This document shows positions 15,104 to 23,012 of a stretch of DNA of 26,034 nt, piece after piece (position 1 is the first letter of the stretch; every line of letters starts with the position of its first letter). The translations under genes and the position numbers were made by a program. Location of the stretch: the NCBI GenBank assembly GCA_009785045.1, contig WQXC01000006.1, forward strand, positions 1 to 26,034, in the 5' to 3' direction. The DNA is from Treponema sp. (GTDB lineage: Bacteria > Spirochaetota > Spirochaetia > Treponematales > Breznakiellaceae). The notes under the pieces were generated by a model. The model had not been told where the DNA came from and did no database searches. It saw only the letters and a program-made list of their open reading frames with translations.

Positions 15104-17751
15104 ATATTCCTCTCTTTCACAGTATTTTTTTTATTAATTTTTTCACTTTCCACATGCCCGGCTATTTTACCAGGATTAAGGAAAATAAGTACTTTTTCAT
15201 CATATACTCCGGTACCATATATAAAATCGCTGTATATTTGCTTATCGTCAAGGGTAAATGCTTCCTCGGCTTTGTCTATCACATTCCTTACAAGAAGCCC
15301 AATGGGAGAAGCGCCGTTTTTTATTGTAAGCACATGAAGTTTTTCTGCAGTGTAATCCTGCTTTGAAACCGGCGCAAAATCTTCGGGTCTTAAAAGGCGC
15401 CAGGTGCTTCCTGTTATATTTACATAGAGTCCTTTGTTAATTTCCTGAATGTCCCTGTTTTTAATGCTTTCTATCCGCAGAATGTCTGCTGTTTCAACAG
15501 CAAAATATTCTGCACCTGAACATTTAAATATTATTACCTGCTTTTCATTTTCTTTATTTTTAATGTTTTCTATTTTTTCGTCTGCCGCAGTAATTTGCAG
15601 ATTTGTTTCGTTTTCTTTGTCTTCTATTCCCATAAACCGCATTATTCCAGCGGCATCCAGGATAGTTATTGCCTTTCCATTTCCCAAAACTGTTACGCAT
15701 AAATAACAGGGATAGTTTTGTAAATAAATTGGAAGAGGTTTAACAAGGATTTGCTCTGTTTCCAGCGCATCATCTATTAAAAGCGCAAAGTTTTTTCCGT
15801 CTGCACGAAGTATAAGGAATTTTGTAACACTTGAGGCTTTGCAGTGTTCCAGCACAGTATCGGCAGAGACAGGTTCTGTACCCTTGGCTTTGGCTTCTAT
15901 CTCGTTCATTGTTACAACAGGAATTATTTTTCCGTTAAAACTTAGAACAAGAGACTTGTTTATCTTTTCTATTCTTTGACTAGAATCTGTATTATTAATC
16001 CGTACAATATGTTCTACATTTAATTCCGGTACTGCATAGGAAATAGAGTCAATATTAATTATAAGAGTATCTATAACAGAGAGGGCAAGCGGCATTTTTA
16101 ACCTTACAGTTGTTCCAAATCCCAGCTCGGATTCTATCTCGATGGAGCCGCCTGATTTTTCTATATTCGTTTTAACAATATCCATTCCAACGCCGCGCCC
16201 GGAAAGGTTAGTTACTTGTTTGGCTGTAGAAATACCTGGTCTAAATATTAAATTATATATTTCGTTCTTTGACATTAAAGCAAGTGTTTCTTCTGTTTCT
16301 ATTCCGCGTTCAATGGCTTTTTTCTTTAATGTCTCAATATTAATGCCGCCGCCATCGTCAGTTACTTCAATAATTGCCGAACCGTCGCGCATATATGCAT
16401 TAAGAACAATAGATCCTCTTTGCACTTTGCCTGATGCTGTACGCTGTTCTGCGGATTCCATACCATGGTCAGCAGAATTTTTTACAAGCTGAGTAATTGG
16501 GTCTACAAGCGCTTCCAGCAGATATTTATCCAGGGTTACATCGTCTCTTAATATTTTTACTGCGATATCTTTATTTAAAGCTTTTGCCGTATCTCGTATC
16601 ATTCGCGGAAACTTGTTAAATATAACGCTTATTGGCTGCATTCTTGTGTACATTATTCTTTCGTGAATTTCGCTTGTAAGATAATTAATATCATGTAATA
16701 ACGGAGCAAGACCAAGAATAGTTTTTTTATGCTCTGCCATAACAGAGAAAAGCTGATTCCGCGTCAATACCATTTCGTTGGCTAAATCCATCAGCTTGTT
16801 GATATCTGTTATATCAAGACGGATTGACATGTTGTTTCCCTGTAAAGAAGTTGATTTGCTGTTTTTTCCGTTTTCTGTCCATGTTTTTAGTAATGCATTT
16901 TTATTTGAGACTTCATCACTGTCCTCGCCAAAAATCATTTTCTTTGACAAAAGACGAATATTCTTTTTATCTGCCTCGATTGCAATGGAAAAAAGATCTA
17001 TGTCTAAAACGCTTGTAACAAGTATCTCCAGCGCAGAAGTATCATTTTCCTTAAGCGCTTTTATTACCTTACCGGTAAAATTTACTGTATCTGAATTAAT
17101 TATTAATTTACTGCCGCTGCCTGCAGCGCCGCTATTTAAAACAAATGCCTGTACAATAAAACCTACAGAAAAAATATTATCTATCATACCCTGGGGGTTT
17201 TTGTAATATTTGCCAAGGCTTCTGTTAAAACCAATATTTACATAGTATATTTTGTGACCGTGTCTTAACATGTTTTTTAGGTTTTTTTCTGTTTCACTGT
17301 CACTAAAGTTAAAAGGTATATTTACTTCTTCTGCGCTTTCATTATTATTATAACTTATTGATGAATTAGTATATTTTTTTAAAGAATCTATAACGCTGTT
17401 TACGGAAATGCCTTCATCATTTTGCAGGTTTTCAACCAAATCTTTAAGGCAATCAACACACTGCAGTACGGTATCAGCAATATCATCATTTATAACCAAG
17501 GATCCTTCCATAAGCTGCGATAACACGCCTTCAAGCTCATGTGTAACCGCAACAATTTTATCAAGCGATAAAAATCCTGCTGTCCCCTTAAGACTATGCG
17601 CGGCGCGGAAAACAGAATTCATCAGTTTGGGATCGCTGGTCTTTCCACCTGCAAACACAGAAATATCCAAAAAAGCGGTTTCTATCATTTCTATGTGTAT
17701 TCTGGCTTCTGCCTCAAAATCACCAAGGAACAGATTTGCGTCAATTTTCAT
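15100..17751 (-). CDS. cheA: CheA chemotaxis histidine kinase with an extra C-terminal CheW-like domain
   Basis: 883 residues, longer than the usual 650-750. Order: Hpt domain (1-110) with phospho-His H52 (AAHSLKGTAG); a linker/P2-like region (about 145-270) with no clear motif; dimerisation helices (about 308-380, LMDLANEMVLTRNQL); ATPase with N425 (QLVKNSADHG), VTDDGGGI (463-470) and SGRGVGMD (517-524); CheW-like P5 domain (about 555-705); charged linker (about 705-735); then a second CheW-like domain (about 737-865; VIIFKCSGAEYFAVETADIL, ...IGLLVRNVID). It phosphorylates CheY and CheB in response to the receptor. It overlaps the preceding two-receiver gene by 4 bases (ATGA), with AGGAAG as ribosome binding site. 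The second CheW-like domain may give extra docking sites in the array; a database comparison would show how common it is. Confidence 0.93.
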   Translation of the reverse strand: MKIDANLFLGDFEAEARIHIEMIETAFLDISVFAGGKTSDPKLMNSVFRAAHSLKGTAGFLSLDKIVAVTHELEGVLSQLMEGSLVINDDIADTVLQCVDCLKDLVENLQNDEGISVNSVIDSLKKYTNSSISYNNNESAEEVNIPFNFSDSETEKNLKNMLRHGHKIYYVNIGFNRSLGKYYKNPQGMIDNIFSVGFIVQAFVLNSGAAGSGSKLIINSDTVNFTGKVIKALKENDTSALEILVTSVLDIDLFSIAIEADKKNIRLLSKKMIFGEDSDEVSNKNALLKTWTENGKNSKSTSLQGNNMSIRLDITDINKLMDLANEMVLTRNQLFSVMAEHKKTILGLAPLLHDINYLTSEIHERIMYTRMQPISVIFNKFPRMIRDTAKALNKDIAVKILRDDVTLDKYLLEALVDPITQLVKNSADHGMESAEQRTASGKVQRGSIVLNAYMRDGSAIIEVTDDGGGINIETLKKKAIERGIETEETLALMSKNEIYNLIFRPGISTAKQVTNLSGRGVGMDIVKTNIEKSGGSIEIESELGFGTTVRLKMPLALSVIDTLIINIDSISYAVPELNVEHIVRINNTDSSQRIEKINKSLVLSFNGKIIPVVTMNEIEAKAKGTEPVSADTVLEHCKASSVTKFLILRADGKNFALLIDDALETEQILVKPLPIYLQNYPCYLCVTVLGNGKAITILDAAGIMRFMGIEDKENETNLQITAADEKIENIKNKENEKQVIIFKCSGAEYFAVETADILRIESIKNRDIQEINKGLYVNITGSTWRLLRPEDFAPVSKQDYTAEKLHVLTIKNGASPIGLLVRNVIDKAEEAFTLDDKQIYSDFIYGTGVYDEKVLIFLNPGKIAGHVESEKINKKNTVKERNI

Positions 17752-18605
17752 AAGGGACTTCCTGTTCTGTTAAATTGACAATGTTCAATGGCAGCGGCGA
17801 TAATTTTTTCGTAAGAAATTGGTTTTTCTATATAATCATTCATTCCGGCTTCCAGGCACAATTTAATTTCTTTTTCTCCAACATCTGCTGTAGCGGCAAT
17901 GATTGGTATTTCGCGCGCGTTCTCGCACTTAAGGCGCCTTATCGCTTTTGTTGCCTCTAACCCGTCCATAACAGGCATATGGACATCCATTAAAATAAGG
18001 GTATAAAGATTTGGAGATTTTTCAAACTTTTCAACAGCTTCTCTGCCGTTAACTGCAAAGTCTACAGTTAAACCGTTTACTTCATCTAGCATTGCGGCAA
18101 CAATATCCCTGTTTAATTCGACATCCTCGGCAACAAGAATTGTTTTATTGTTCAGGAAAGTACTTTCTATATTTCCGTCGGAATGCATATTTTTTTTATT
18201 TAATTGTTTTTTTCCACGCTCACTTGCATTAATACGAAGCCTGATACGTTCAACCAATGCTTTGGTAGTTGCACGCCTTCTTACAGAATAATCAACAGCG
18301 CCTACTTCGAATGCGGCAGTTTCATCTTCATCATTGCCTTTTTCTGTTAAAAATTTTATTGGAATGTTCCTGCTGCTGGCTGAATCAAAAATATCGGTAA
18401 ACACAGAAAATGCTGTTTCGCGTTTATCATAAATATAAATTATAATTGCTGATACATCATACATTTCCATGGCGGTAAGAGCCGCGGCGCTTGTTCCGGC
18501 AATGCTTATTTCAAAATGATCCATGAGTTCTGATTTTATCTCGGCTAATACACGGGGCTCTGCGCTGATGATAAGTATATGTTTATTTTCTTTACCGCCG
18601 GTCAA
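17748..18605 (-). CDS. Tandem receiver protein: pseudo-receiver plus active receiver
   Basis: About 285 residues, two receiver domains and no output domain. The first (about 8-125) keeps receiver-like spacing but lacks the acidic pair (IISAEP), has Tyr where the phospho-acceptor Asp is expected (AIIIYIYD), and has Arg in place of the conserved Lys (YSVRRR). The second (about 154-277) is complete: AEDVE, D207 (LMDVHMP), ATADVG, and K261 (IEKP), resembling the receivers of hybrid kinases. With cheA directly downstream and overlapping by 4 bases, it may take phosphate from CheA as a sink or alternative output. The start TTG 18605 is preferred over TTG 18611 because GAGGT (18614-18618) lies 8 bases from the former and only 2 from the latter. 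No ATG is available before the first domain. Confidence 0.85.
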   Translation of the reverse strand: MTGGKENKHILIISAEPRVLAEIKSELMDHFEISIAGTSAAALTAMEMYDVSAIIIYIYDKRETAFSVFTDIFDSASSRNIPIKFLTEKGNDEDETAAFEVGAVDYSVRRRATTKALVERIRLRINASERGKKQLNKKNMHSDGNIESTFLNNKTILVAEDVELNRDIVAAMLDEVNGLTVDFAVNGREAVEKFEKSPNLYTLILMDVHMPVMDGLEATKAIRRLKCENAREIPIIAATADVGEKEIKLCLEAGMNDYIEKPISYEKIIAAAIEHCQFNRTGSPL

Positions 18606-18613
18606 AACCAATT

Positions 18614-18618
18614 ACCTC
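18614..18618 (-). promoter_or_regulatory. Ribosome binding site for the TTG start of the two-receiver gene
   Basis: GAGGT on the minus strand, 8 bases before TTG 18605-18603 and in the short gap after the glucosaminidase gene. It supports the second of two possible TTG codons. Confidence 0.55.
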
Positions 18619-18623
18619 AATAA

Positions 18624-19256
18624 TTAAAAAGCAAAATCATAAAGACGCTGTAACATTGTGTTAATTTTTACAGCATACTGCCTGTCAGCTGCCCAGGTTC
18701 CGGCAAGTCCTTCGATTGTAGGGCTGGAACCTCTGCGTACAAATCTAAAACGCGGATTAACCAATTCACCGTTAAGAGGCGCCTCGCTTCCATATGCTTT
18801 TAAGTGCTGCACCTGCGCACGTACACCTGTCCGCGGATCAGGAAAAGAAAGACCCGGCTCCCCGCCTCCTATCGCGCCAAGACCTGCAAAATTAAACTGC
18901 TCAGGTTTAACATCTCCGCCAAAACGCAGAAAACCTGTTTCCAGGCACATTTGCGTAAAAGCGATATCGTGATTAACTCCCTCAAAAGCGGCTTCTTCGA
19001 TATAGATTTCTGCAAGTCTGTGCACATAATCTTCGTTTATCTGCAGATTATAAAGTAATAGAAAATTAGCCATTTTTTCGGCGCTGATCTTCCCTATACT
19101 CATAATATAAACAGGAAGCTCCGGCTTTTCAACAACAATCTTCGCAGGTATTTCTGGTATTGTATCCGTGGTTACATCCTGTCTGAGTCCGACACAGGAA
19201 ATAGTAAAAGAAAGAACAAAAAATAACGTTATTATAGAAAAGAAATGCATTTTCAT
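18624..19256 (-). CDS. Glucosaminidase-domain lipoprotein
   Basis: 210 residues. A signal segment ends in FTISC21, a plausible spirochaetal lipobox, so it is probably a lipoprotein in the periplasm. Residues about 55-208 match the GH73/glucosaminidase fold: FTQMCLETGFLRFGG carries the likely catalytic E106, followed by NFAGLGAIGGGEPGLSFPD, RTGVRAQVQHLKAY and the ending WAADRQYAVKINTMLQRL. Such enzymes cut between N-acetylglucosamine and N-acetylmuramic acid in peptidoglycan; members include FlgJ, which opens the wall for flagella. No rod-binding FlgJ domain is present here. It lies about 18 bases upstream of the two-receiver gene and may be the first gene of the chemosensory operon. No clear Shine-Dalgarno precedes the ATG. 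Confidence 0.87.
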   Translation of the reverse strand: MKMHFFSIITLFFVLSFTISCVGLRQDVTTDTIPEIPAKIVVEKPELPVYIMSIGKISAEKMANFLLLYNLQINEDYVHRLAEIYIEEAAFEGVNHDIAFTQMCLETGFLRFGGDVKPEQFNFAGLGAIGGGEPGLSFPDPRTGVRAQVQHLKAYGSEAPLNGELVNPRFRFVRRGSSPTIEGLAGTWAADRQYAVKINTMLQRLYDFAF

Positions 19257-19262
19257 ATCTAT

Positions 19263-19291
19263 ATTTTCGGCAAAATGCGAATTTACATCAA
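19263..19291 (-). promoter_or_regulatory. Weak candidate promoter upstream of the glucosaminidase/che operon
   Basis: On the minus strand TTGATG (19286-19291) and GAAAAT (19263-19268) are separated by 17 bases, each a 4 of 6 match to the sigma70 consensus. Transcription would begin almost at the ATG (19256), giving a near-leaderless message, consistent with the lack of a Shine-Dalgarno site. The match is weak. Confidence 0.25.
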
Positions 19292-19353
19292 CTTTTTAAA
19301 AAAAATTGGTTTCTCAGTCAAGCAAAACGGCACTCTCGCACCCATATATATGT

Positions 19354-20043
19354 ATGAAAAACAACTATGAAACAAGCACATTTTTAAATGTGCCGCCGGA
19401 ACAACGGCCCCGGGAAAAACTGCTTAATGCAGGTCCTGCCTCCCTGTCTGACAGGGAGCTGCTGGCTATTCTATTGAATACCGGCATAAGGGGAAAGGAT
19501 GTAAATACGCTTGCAGGCGATTTACTCGGTCTTTTGGACAGGAATAAGGATATTCCGTCTGTAAAGGAAATAATGCATTTATCCGGCATTGGGGAGTCAA
19601 AAGCCTGTGCTGTTGCCGCAATGCTGGAATTCGGAAGGAGGCGATATGGTTCATTTTCGGCGCGGATAAAACAGCCCGTCGACATTTTTACCCTAGTCCG
19701 CCATTATGCCGACCGCAAGCAGGAGAGGTTCATCAGTCTTTCGCTGAATGGCGCTCACGAGGTACTCGCCGTAAGGGTTGTAACAATCGGCCTTGTTAAC
19801 AAGACAATTGTTCATCCCCGCGAAGTATTCGCAGACATTATCCAGGACAGAGCAGCCGCTTTTTGTGTTGCGCATAATCATCCGTCCGGGCAGATTCAAA
19901 ATTCTCCCGAAGACGATGAAATCACAGAACGCCTGCAAAGCTCAGCGTTTATTCTGGGACTCCATTTTGTGGATCATATTATTTTCTCGGAAAACGCATG
20001 GTGGAGTTACAGGGAAAACGGAAAGTTAAAAGATGTCAAATAA
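19354..20043 (+). CDS. radC: RadC family JAMM-domain protein
   Basis: 229 residues from ATG 19354. The N-terminal part has PREKLLNAGPASLSDRELLA and a helix-hairpin-helix (HLSGIGESKA, 76-85). The C-terminal part is a JAB1/MPN/Mov34 metal-binding domain with the JAMM residues H174, H176, S178 and D187 (AHNHPSG, then SPEDD) and the family motif HPREVF (154-159). Once named a DNA repair protein, RadC's cellular role is not settled. The frame is open to a TTG at 19306, but the RadC family alignment begins near the ATG and neither has a good ribosome binding site. It is divergent from the glucosaminidase gene and 52 bases upstream of the PEGA gene. Confidence 0.93.
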   Translation: MKNNYETSTFLNVPPEQRPREKLLNAGPASLSDRELLAILLNTGIRGKDVNTLAGDLLGLLDRNKDIPSVKEIMHLSGIGESKACAVAAMLEFGRRRYGSFSARIKQPVDIFTLVRHYADRKQERFISLSLNGAHEVLAVRVVTIGLVNKTIVHPREVFADIIQDRAAAFCVAHNHPSGQIQNSPEDDEITERLQSSAFILGLHFVDHIIFSENAWWSYRENGKLKDVK

Positions 20044-20095
20044 AAAACCTCATTGCCATCTACCACTTTTTAAGCGCCTGCGTTAAAATATACCC

Positions 20096-21709
20096 ATGAT
20101 CAAGCTGCGGTTGATTATGCTTATATTAATATTCCTCTGCCTTTTTCCGGCGTATCTTTCGGCGCGGAATGTTAACGATATTGCAGGCGATACGTTTGAA
20201 GAAGTATCCGGCAAGGGGCTGGAAATACATACAAATCCTGCAGGAGTGCATGTTTTAATAAACGGCGTCGACGAGGGATACACGCCTGTTGACCTGGAAG
20301 ACATTGTCCCCGGAGTGCATTATATCAAACTAAGCCTGCAAGGGTACAAAGACCGCGAATTTATGGTGACAGTGTTCAATACAAGCCGTCTTATTATTTC
20401 GATAGAAATGGAAGAACTGCGCGGACTTGCGCAGGTTGTAATTCAAAAAGCGCCAGGGAGCCCTGAAGCGCTTCCGCTGGAGCCGCAAATATTTTCCAGC
20501 ATAATACAGGGTATTCAGGATCCTGTTACGCACAATCACGACAGCACAACTTTGTTAAGCCTGCCTGTTGGTTACAATACAATAAGAGTGCGCGCTTTTG
20601 GCTGGGATGATGCGTCGGTAACAGTGCTTGTTAATCAGCATACAACGGTTACAGCGAATATTGTAATGAGACCTGCAAAACTTAAACTGGATAATGCATC
20701 CCAGAGCCGGAGAAAATTAAATCCGCTAAATCCGGGAAACCTTGGCAGAACAGATTTCCGTTTTGAAGTTTCTGCTCCGGGAACGGGAACCATTGTAATA
20801 CTGGATCAGGATAGAACTGCTGTCTTTTCCAGAAAGCTGGATCAGTTTAATACATGGGTTCAGCAGATAACATGGAACGGCAGGGACTTTGACGGCAATC
20901 TGGTTCCGCAGGGAATTTATACAGTAATCATTGAAGCAATGAATCCCGAAGAAACTGTTTCTCTGGAGCTGGAAACAGAAATTGATTATTCAATCAGGAT
21001 ATTTCCGCTGTCAATAGAAAGCGGAATTGCGGGCATGTTACTGGCGCCAATGCCGCATGTGCTTCCTGCAGGAAGTTATCAGATAAATGCAAACCTTCTC
21101 TTTGGAAATTTCAGATCATCGCAGCACTCGCGGGAAGAAGTATTCGCGTTTGGGTTTCCGTTTAAATTAAACATGAGGATATCTCCCCTTGATCAATTTG
21201 AATTAACAACAACATTTAATATAAATCCATATATAGAAAACAGAACAGGCTGGGGTGTATCAGGCTCTGCAAAGTATAATATTCTTAACGGCACAGGTTC
21301 TGTTCCGCTTGCTCTATCAGCAGGTGCGTCATATTCCTGGGCAAGCAAAACAGGCGATTATCCATTAAGCCCCGGAAAGGGAACAGGACTCTACACTCCG
21401 CTTTCGCTTGAACTTTCAAACTTTTCCATTGTGTTTTGCCCTGCGGCATTCTGGTACGGATTCAGCGGATTTGTCCCCAAGCTGCTGCTTTCTGGCGGCG
21501 TTCTTTACCGCGGAAGCTGGCTGACAGGCGGTATTTCCGCGCGCAGCGAACTTGGTTTTTCACACGGCAGCACAAGATTCCTGGCAGGCGCAGAAGCGCA
21601 GTTCTTCCCGCCGCCTTCGAACCTGGTGTATTCAATATTTTCCGGCATTTGGACACAAGATGACAAAATAGGCGCCTACGGCGGAATCGGGTTTGGGGTA
21701 ATATACTAA
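20096..21709 (+). CDS. PEGA / FlgD-Ig-like envelope protein with predicted C-terminal barrel
   Basis: 537 residues. Signal peptide 1-23 (cleavage after LSA). A PEGA domain (about 40-105; LEIHTNPAGVHVLINGVDEG, GVHYIKLSLQGY) is followed by a second, weaker PEGA-like strand region (about 112-192). Residues about 215-295 resemble the FlgD Ig-like fold (DFRFEVSAPGTGTIVILDQD, WNGRDFDGNLVPQGIYTVII). From about 320 the sequence alternates polar and hydrophobic residues in aromatic-rich strands and ends in GGIGFGVIY with a terminal aromatic residue, as in outer-membrane beta-barrels. I infer a periplasmic module attached to a barrel. Function is unknown; PEGA domains are surface-layer or carbohydrate-associated in other proteins. 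It follows radC by 52 bases and converges on htrA with only 11 bases between stops. Confidence 0.75.
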   Translation: MIKLRLIMLILIFLCLFPAYLSARNVNDIAGDTFEEVSGKGLEIHTNPAGVHVLINGVDEGYTPVDLEDIVPGVHYIKLSLQGYKDREFMVTVFNTSRLIISIEMEELRGLAQVVIQKAPGSPEALPLEPQIFSSIIQGIQDPVTHNHDSTTLLSLPVGYNTIRVRAFGWDDASVTVLVNQHTTVTANIVMRPAKLKLDNASQSRRKLNPLNPGNLGRTDFRFEVSAPGTGTIVILDQDRTAVFSRKLDQFNTWVQQITWNGRDFDGNLVPQGIYTVIIEAMNPEETVSLELETEIDYSIRIFPLSIESGIAGMLLAPMPHVLPAGSYQINANLLFGNFRSSQHSREEVFAFGFPFKLNMRISPLDQFELTTTFNINPYIENRTGWGVSGSAKYNILNGTGSVPLALSAGASYSWASKTGDYPLSPGKGTGLYTPLSLELSNFSIVFCPAAFWYGFSGFVPKLLLSGGVLYRGSWLTGGISARSELGFSHGSTRFLAGAEAQFFPPPSNLVYSIFSGIWTQDDKIGAYGGIGFGVIY

Positions 21710-21720
21710 TTTAAGTTAGT

Positions 21721-22953
21721 CTAGTTCATTACTTCTTCGCGATCAGCCAGCGTTATCTGCAATGTGCTTGTCTGTCCGCCGCGGATAATTTCTACTGTAA
21801 CAACATCTCCCGGCTTGCATGCTTCCAGCGAAGCGTAAAGATCTGCCAGTGTATTTGTCTTTAAACCATTTACAGAAGTGATAATGTCTCCGCCCAGGTA
21901 AATTACGCTTCGCCCGTATTGCACAGGTTCCGACCCTTGCCGCAAGCCGGCTCTTTCTGCAAGGCCGTTTCTGCGCGTACGCGAAACCAGCAGCCCCGAA
22001 CTTACAGGCAATCTTGCATAACGGACAAGGCTTGGAAATATCTGAACAACAGTCGCATCAATCCAGCCGCGCCTTACTTTGCCAAACTGCATTATTTCGT
22101 TTACAACACGTCTTGCAGTATTAACAGGAACTGCAAAACCAATGCCTACAGAACCGCCGGACGGCGAATAAATCATTGTATTAATTCCAATCATTCTTCC
22201 CTGGGTATCCAGAAGCGGACCGCCTGAATTACCGGGATTAATCGAGGCATCAGTTTGAATCATGTCGCGGATAATGCGGTTTCTGGATGTCTGGATCGGA
22301 CGGCCCAAACCGGAAACAATTCCCACCGTTAATGTCCGTTCAAGCGCAAACGGGTTTCCAATCGCCAGGACTTTTTGCCCAACTCTAAGACTGTCTGAAT
22401 CTCCATAGTTGATTGTCTGCAGTACCATCCCGGCGGGAGGATCGAATTTAAGTACGGCAAGATCGTTCTCCGGATCTACGCCTACTATCGTACCTTCAAA
22501 CTGGGAGCCGTCGGCTAAATTAATAAATACCCTGTGGGCATTCTGAATTACATGATGATTTGTAATGACATAACCGCGCCTGTCAATTATCGAACCTGAT
22601 CCGGAGCTTCCTTCCTGCGGAACGGGTTCTAAAAACCAGTTAATTGCCATAGTTTCTGTAGTTATATTTACAACAGCAGAATTAAGCCTTTCGTAAATCG
22701 ATATATTTTCGCGTTCGCTCTCTGAAAACTGAGCAAGATCGTCGGATGTATTAAGTATTCTGTAATCGGACTGTAAAAGTTTAAACTCTTCCGCACCTGC
22801 GGCATCTTCTTCCTGTACAAGCAAAGCTGCAGGTTCAGAATTCGACCCTGGCAGCATGGGTTTAATAATGCCAAAACCTACGGCAAGAAGTAAAACCACA
22901 AATGCGCTTAAAATCGAGAAAAACAAGACCTGACCACGGCTATATAGTTTCAT
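21721..22953 (-). CDS. htrA: HtrA/Deg-type membrane-anchored serine protease
   Basis: 410 residues. One N-terminal membrane segment (8-30), then a linker (about 31-85), a trypsin-like protease domain and one PDZ domain (about 300-403; GGDIITSVNGLKTNTLADLY). Catalytic triad: H134 (VITNHHVI), D164 (NDLAVL) and S243 (GNSGGPL). The uncleaved anchor and single PDZ make it DegS-like in layout, although it may also act as a general periplasmic quality-control protease. GGAGG lies 6 bases before the ATG at 22953, and a -10-like TATACT lies further upstream. It is divergent from the putative thiol peptidase gene. Confidence 0.94.
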   Translation of the reverse strand: MKLYSRGQVLFFSILSAFVVLLLAVGFGIIKPMLPGSNSEPAALLVQEEDAAGAEEFKLLQSDYRILNTSDDLAQFSESERENISIYERLNSAVVNITTETMAINWFLEPVPQEGSSGSGSIIDRRGYVITNHHVIQNAHRVFINLADGSQFEGTIVGVDPENDLAVLKFDPPAGMVLQTINYGDSDSLRVGQKVLAIGNPFALERTLTVGIVSGLGRPIQTSRNRIIRDMIQTDASINPGNSGGPLLDTQGRMIGINTMIYSPSGGSVGIGFAVPVNTARRVVNEIMQFGKVRRGWIDATVVQIFPSLVRYARLPVSSGLLVSRTRRNGLAERAGLRQGSEPVQYGRSVIYLGGDIITSVNGLKTNTLADLYASLEACKPGDVVTVEIIRGGQTSTLQITLADREEVMN

Positions 22954-22978
22954 TCGATCCTCCAGAATAGTTATTTTC

Positions 22979-22984
22979 AGTATA
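22979..22984 (-). promoter_or_regulatory. Candidate -10 element of htrA
   Basis: TATACT on the minus strand, 25 bases upstream of the htrA ATG; a start about 7 bases downstream would give a short leader carrying GGAGG. No convincing -35 was found. The same hexamer occurs upstream of the rubrerythrin and HAD genes. Confidence 0.35.
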
Positions 22985-23012
22985 AAGGAAATTTGCCGAT
23001 AATAGAAGGGAT

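Noticed and set aside
18624..19256. Glucosaminidase gene as flgJ
   Set aside because: There is a lipobox-like signal and no FlgJ rod-binding domain, and no flagellar structural genes are nearby.
19306..19353. Upstream TTG extension of RadC
   Set aside because: The 16 added residues do not match the RadC start, and no ribosome binding site precedes the TTG.
21705..21725. Small inverted repeat CTAA/TTAG between the PEGA and htrA stops as a bidirectional terminator
   Set aside because: The stem is only 4-5 AT-rich base pairs and there is no T-tract.
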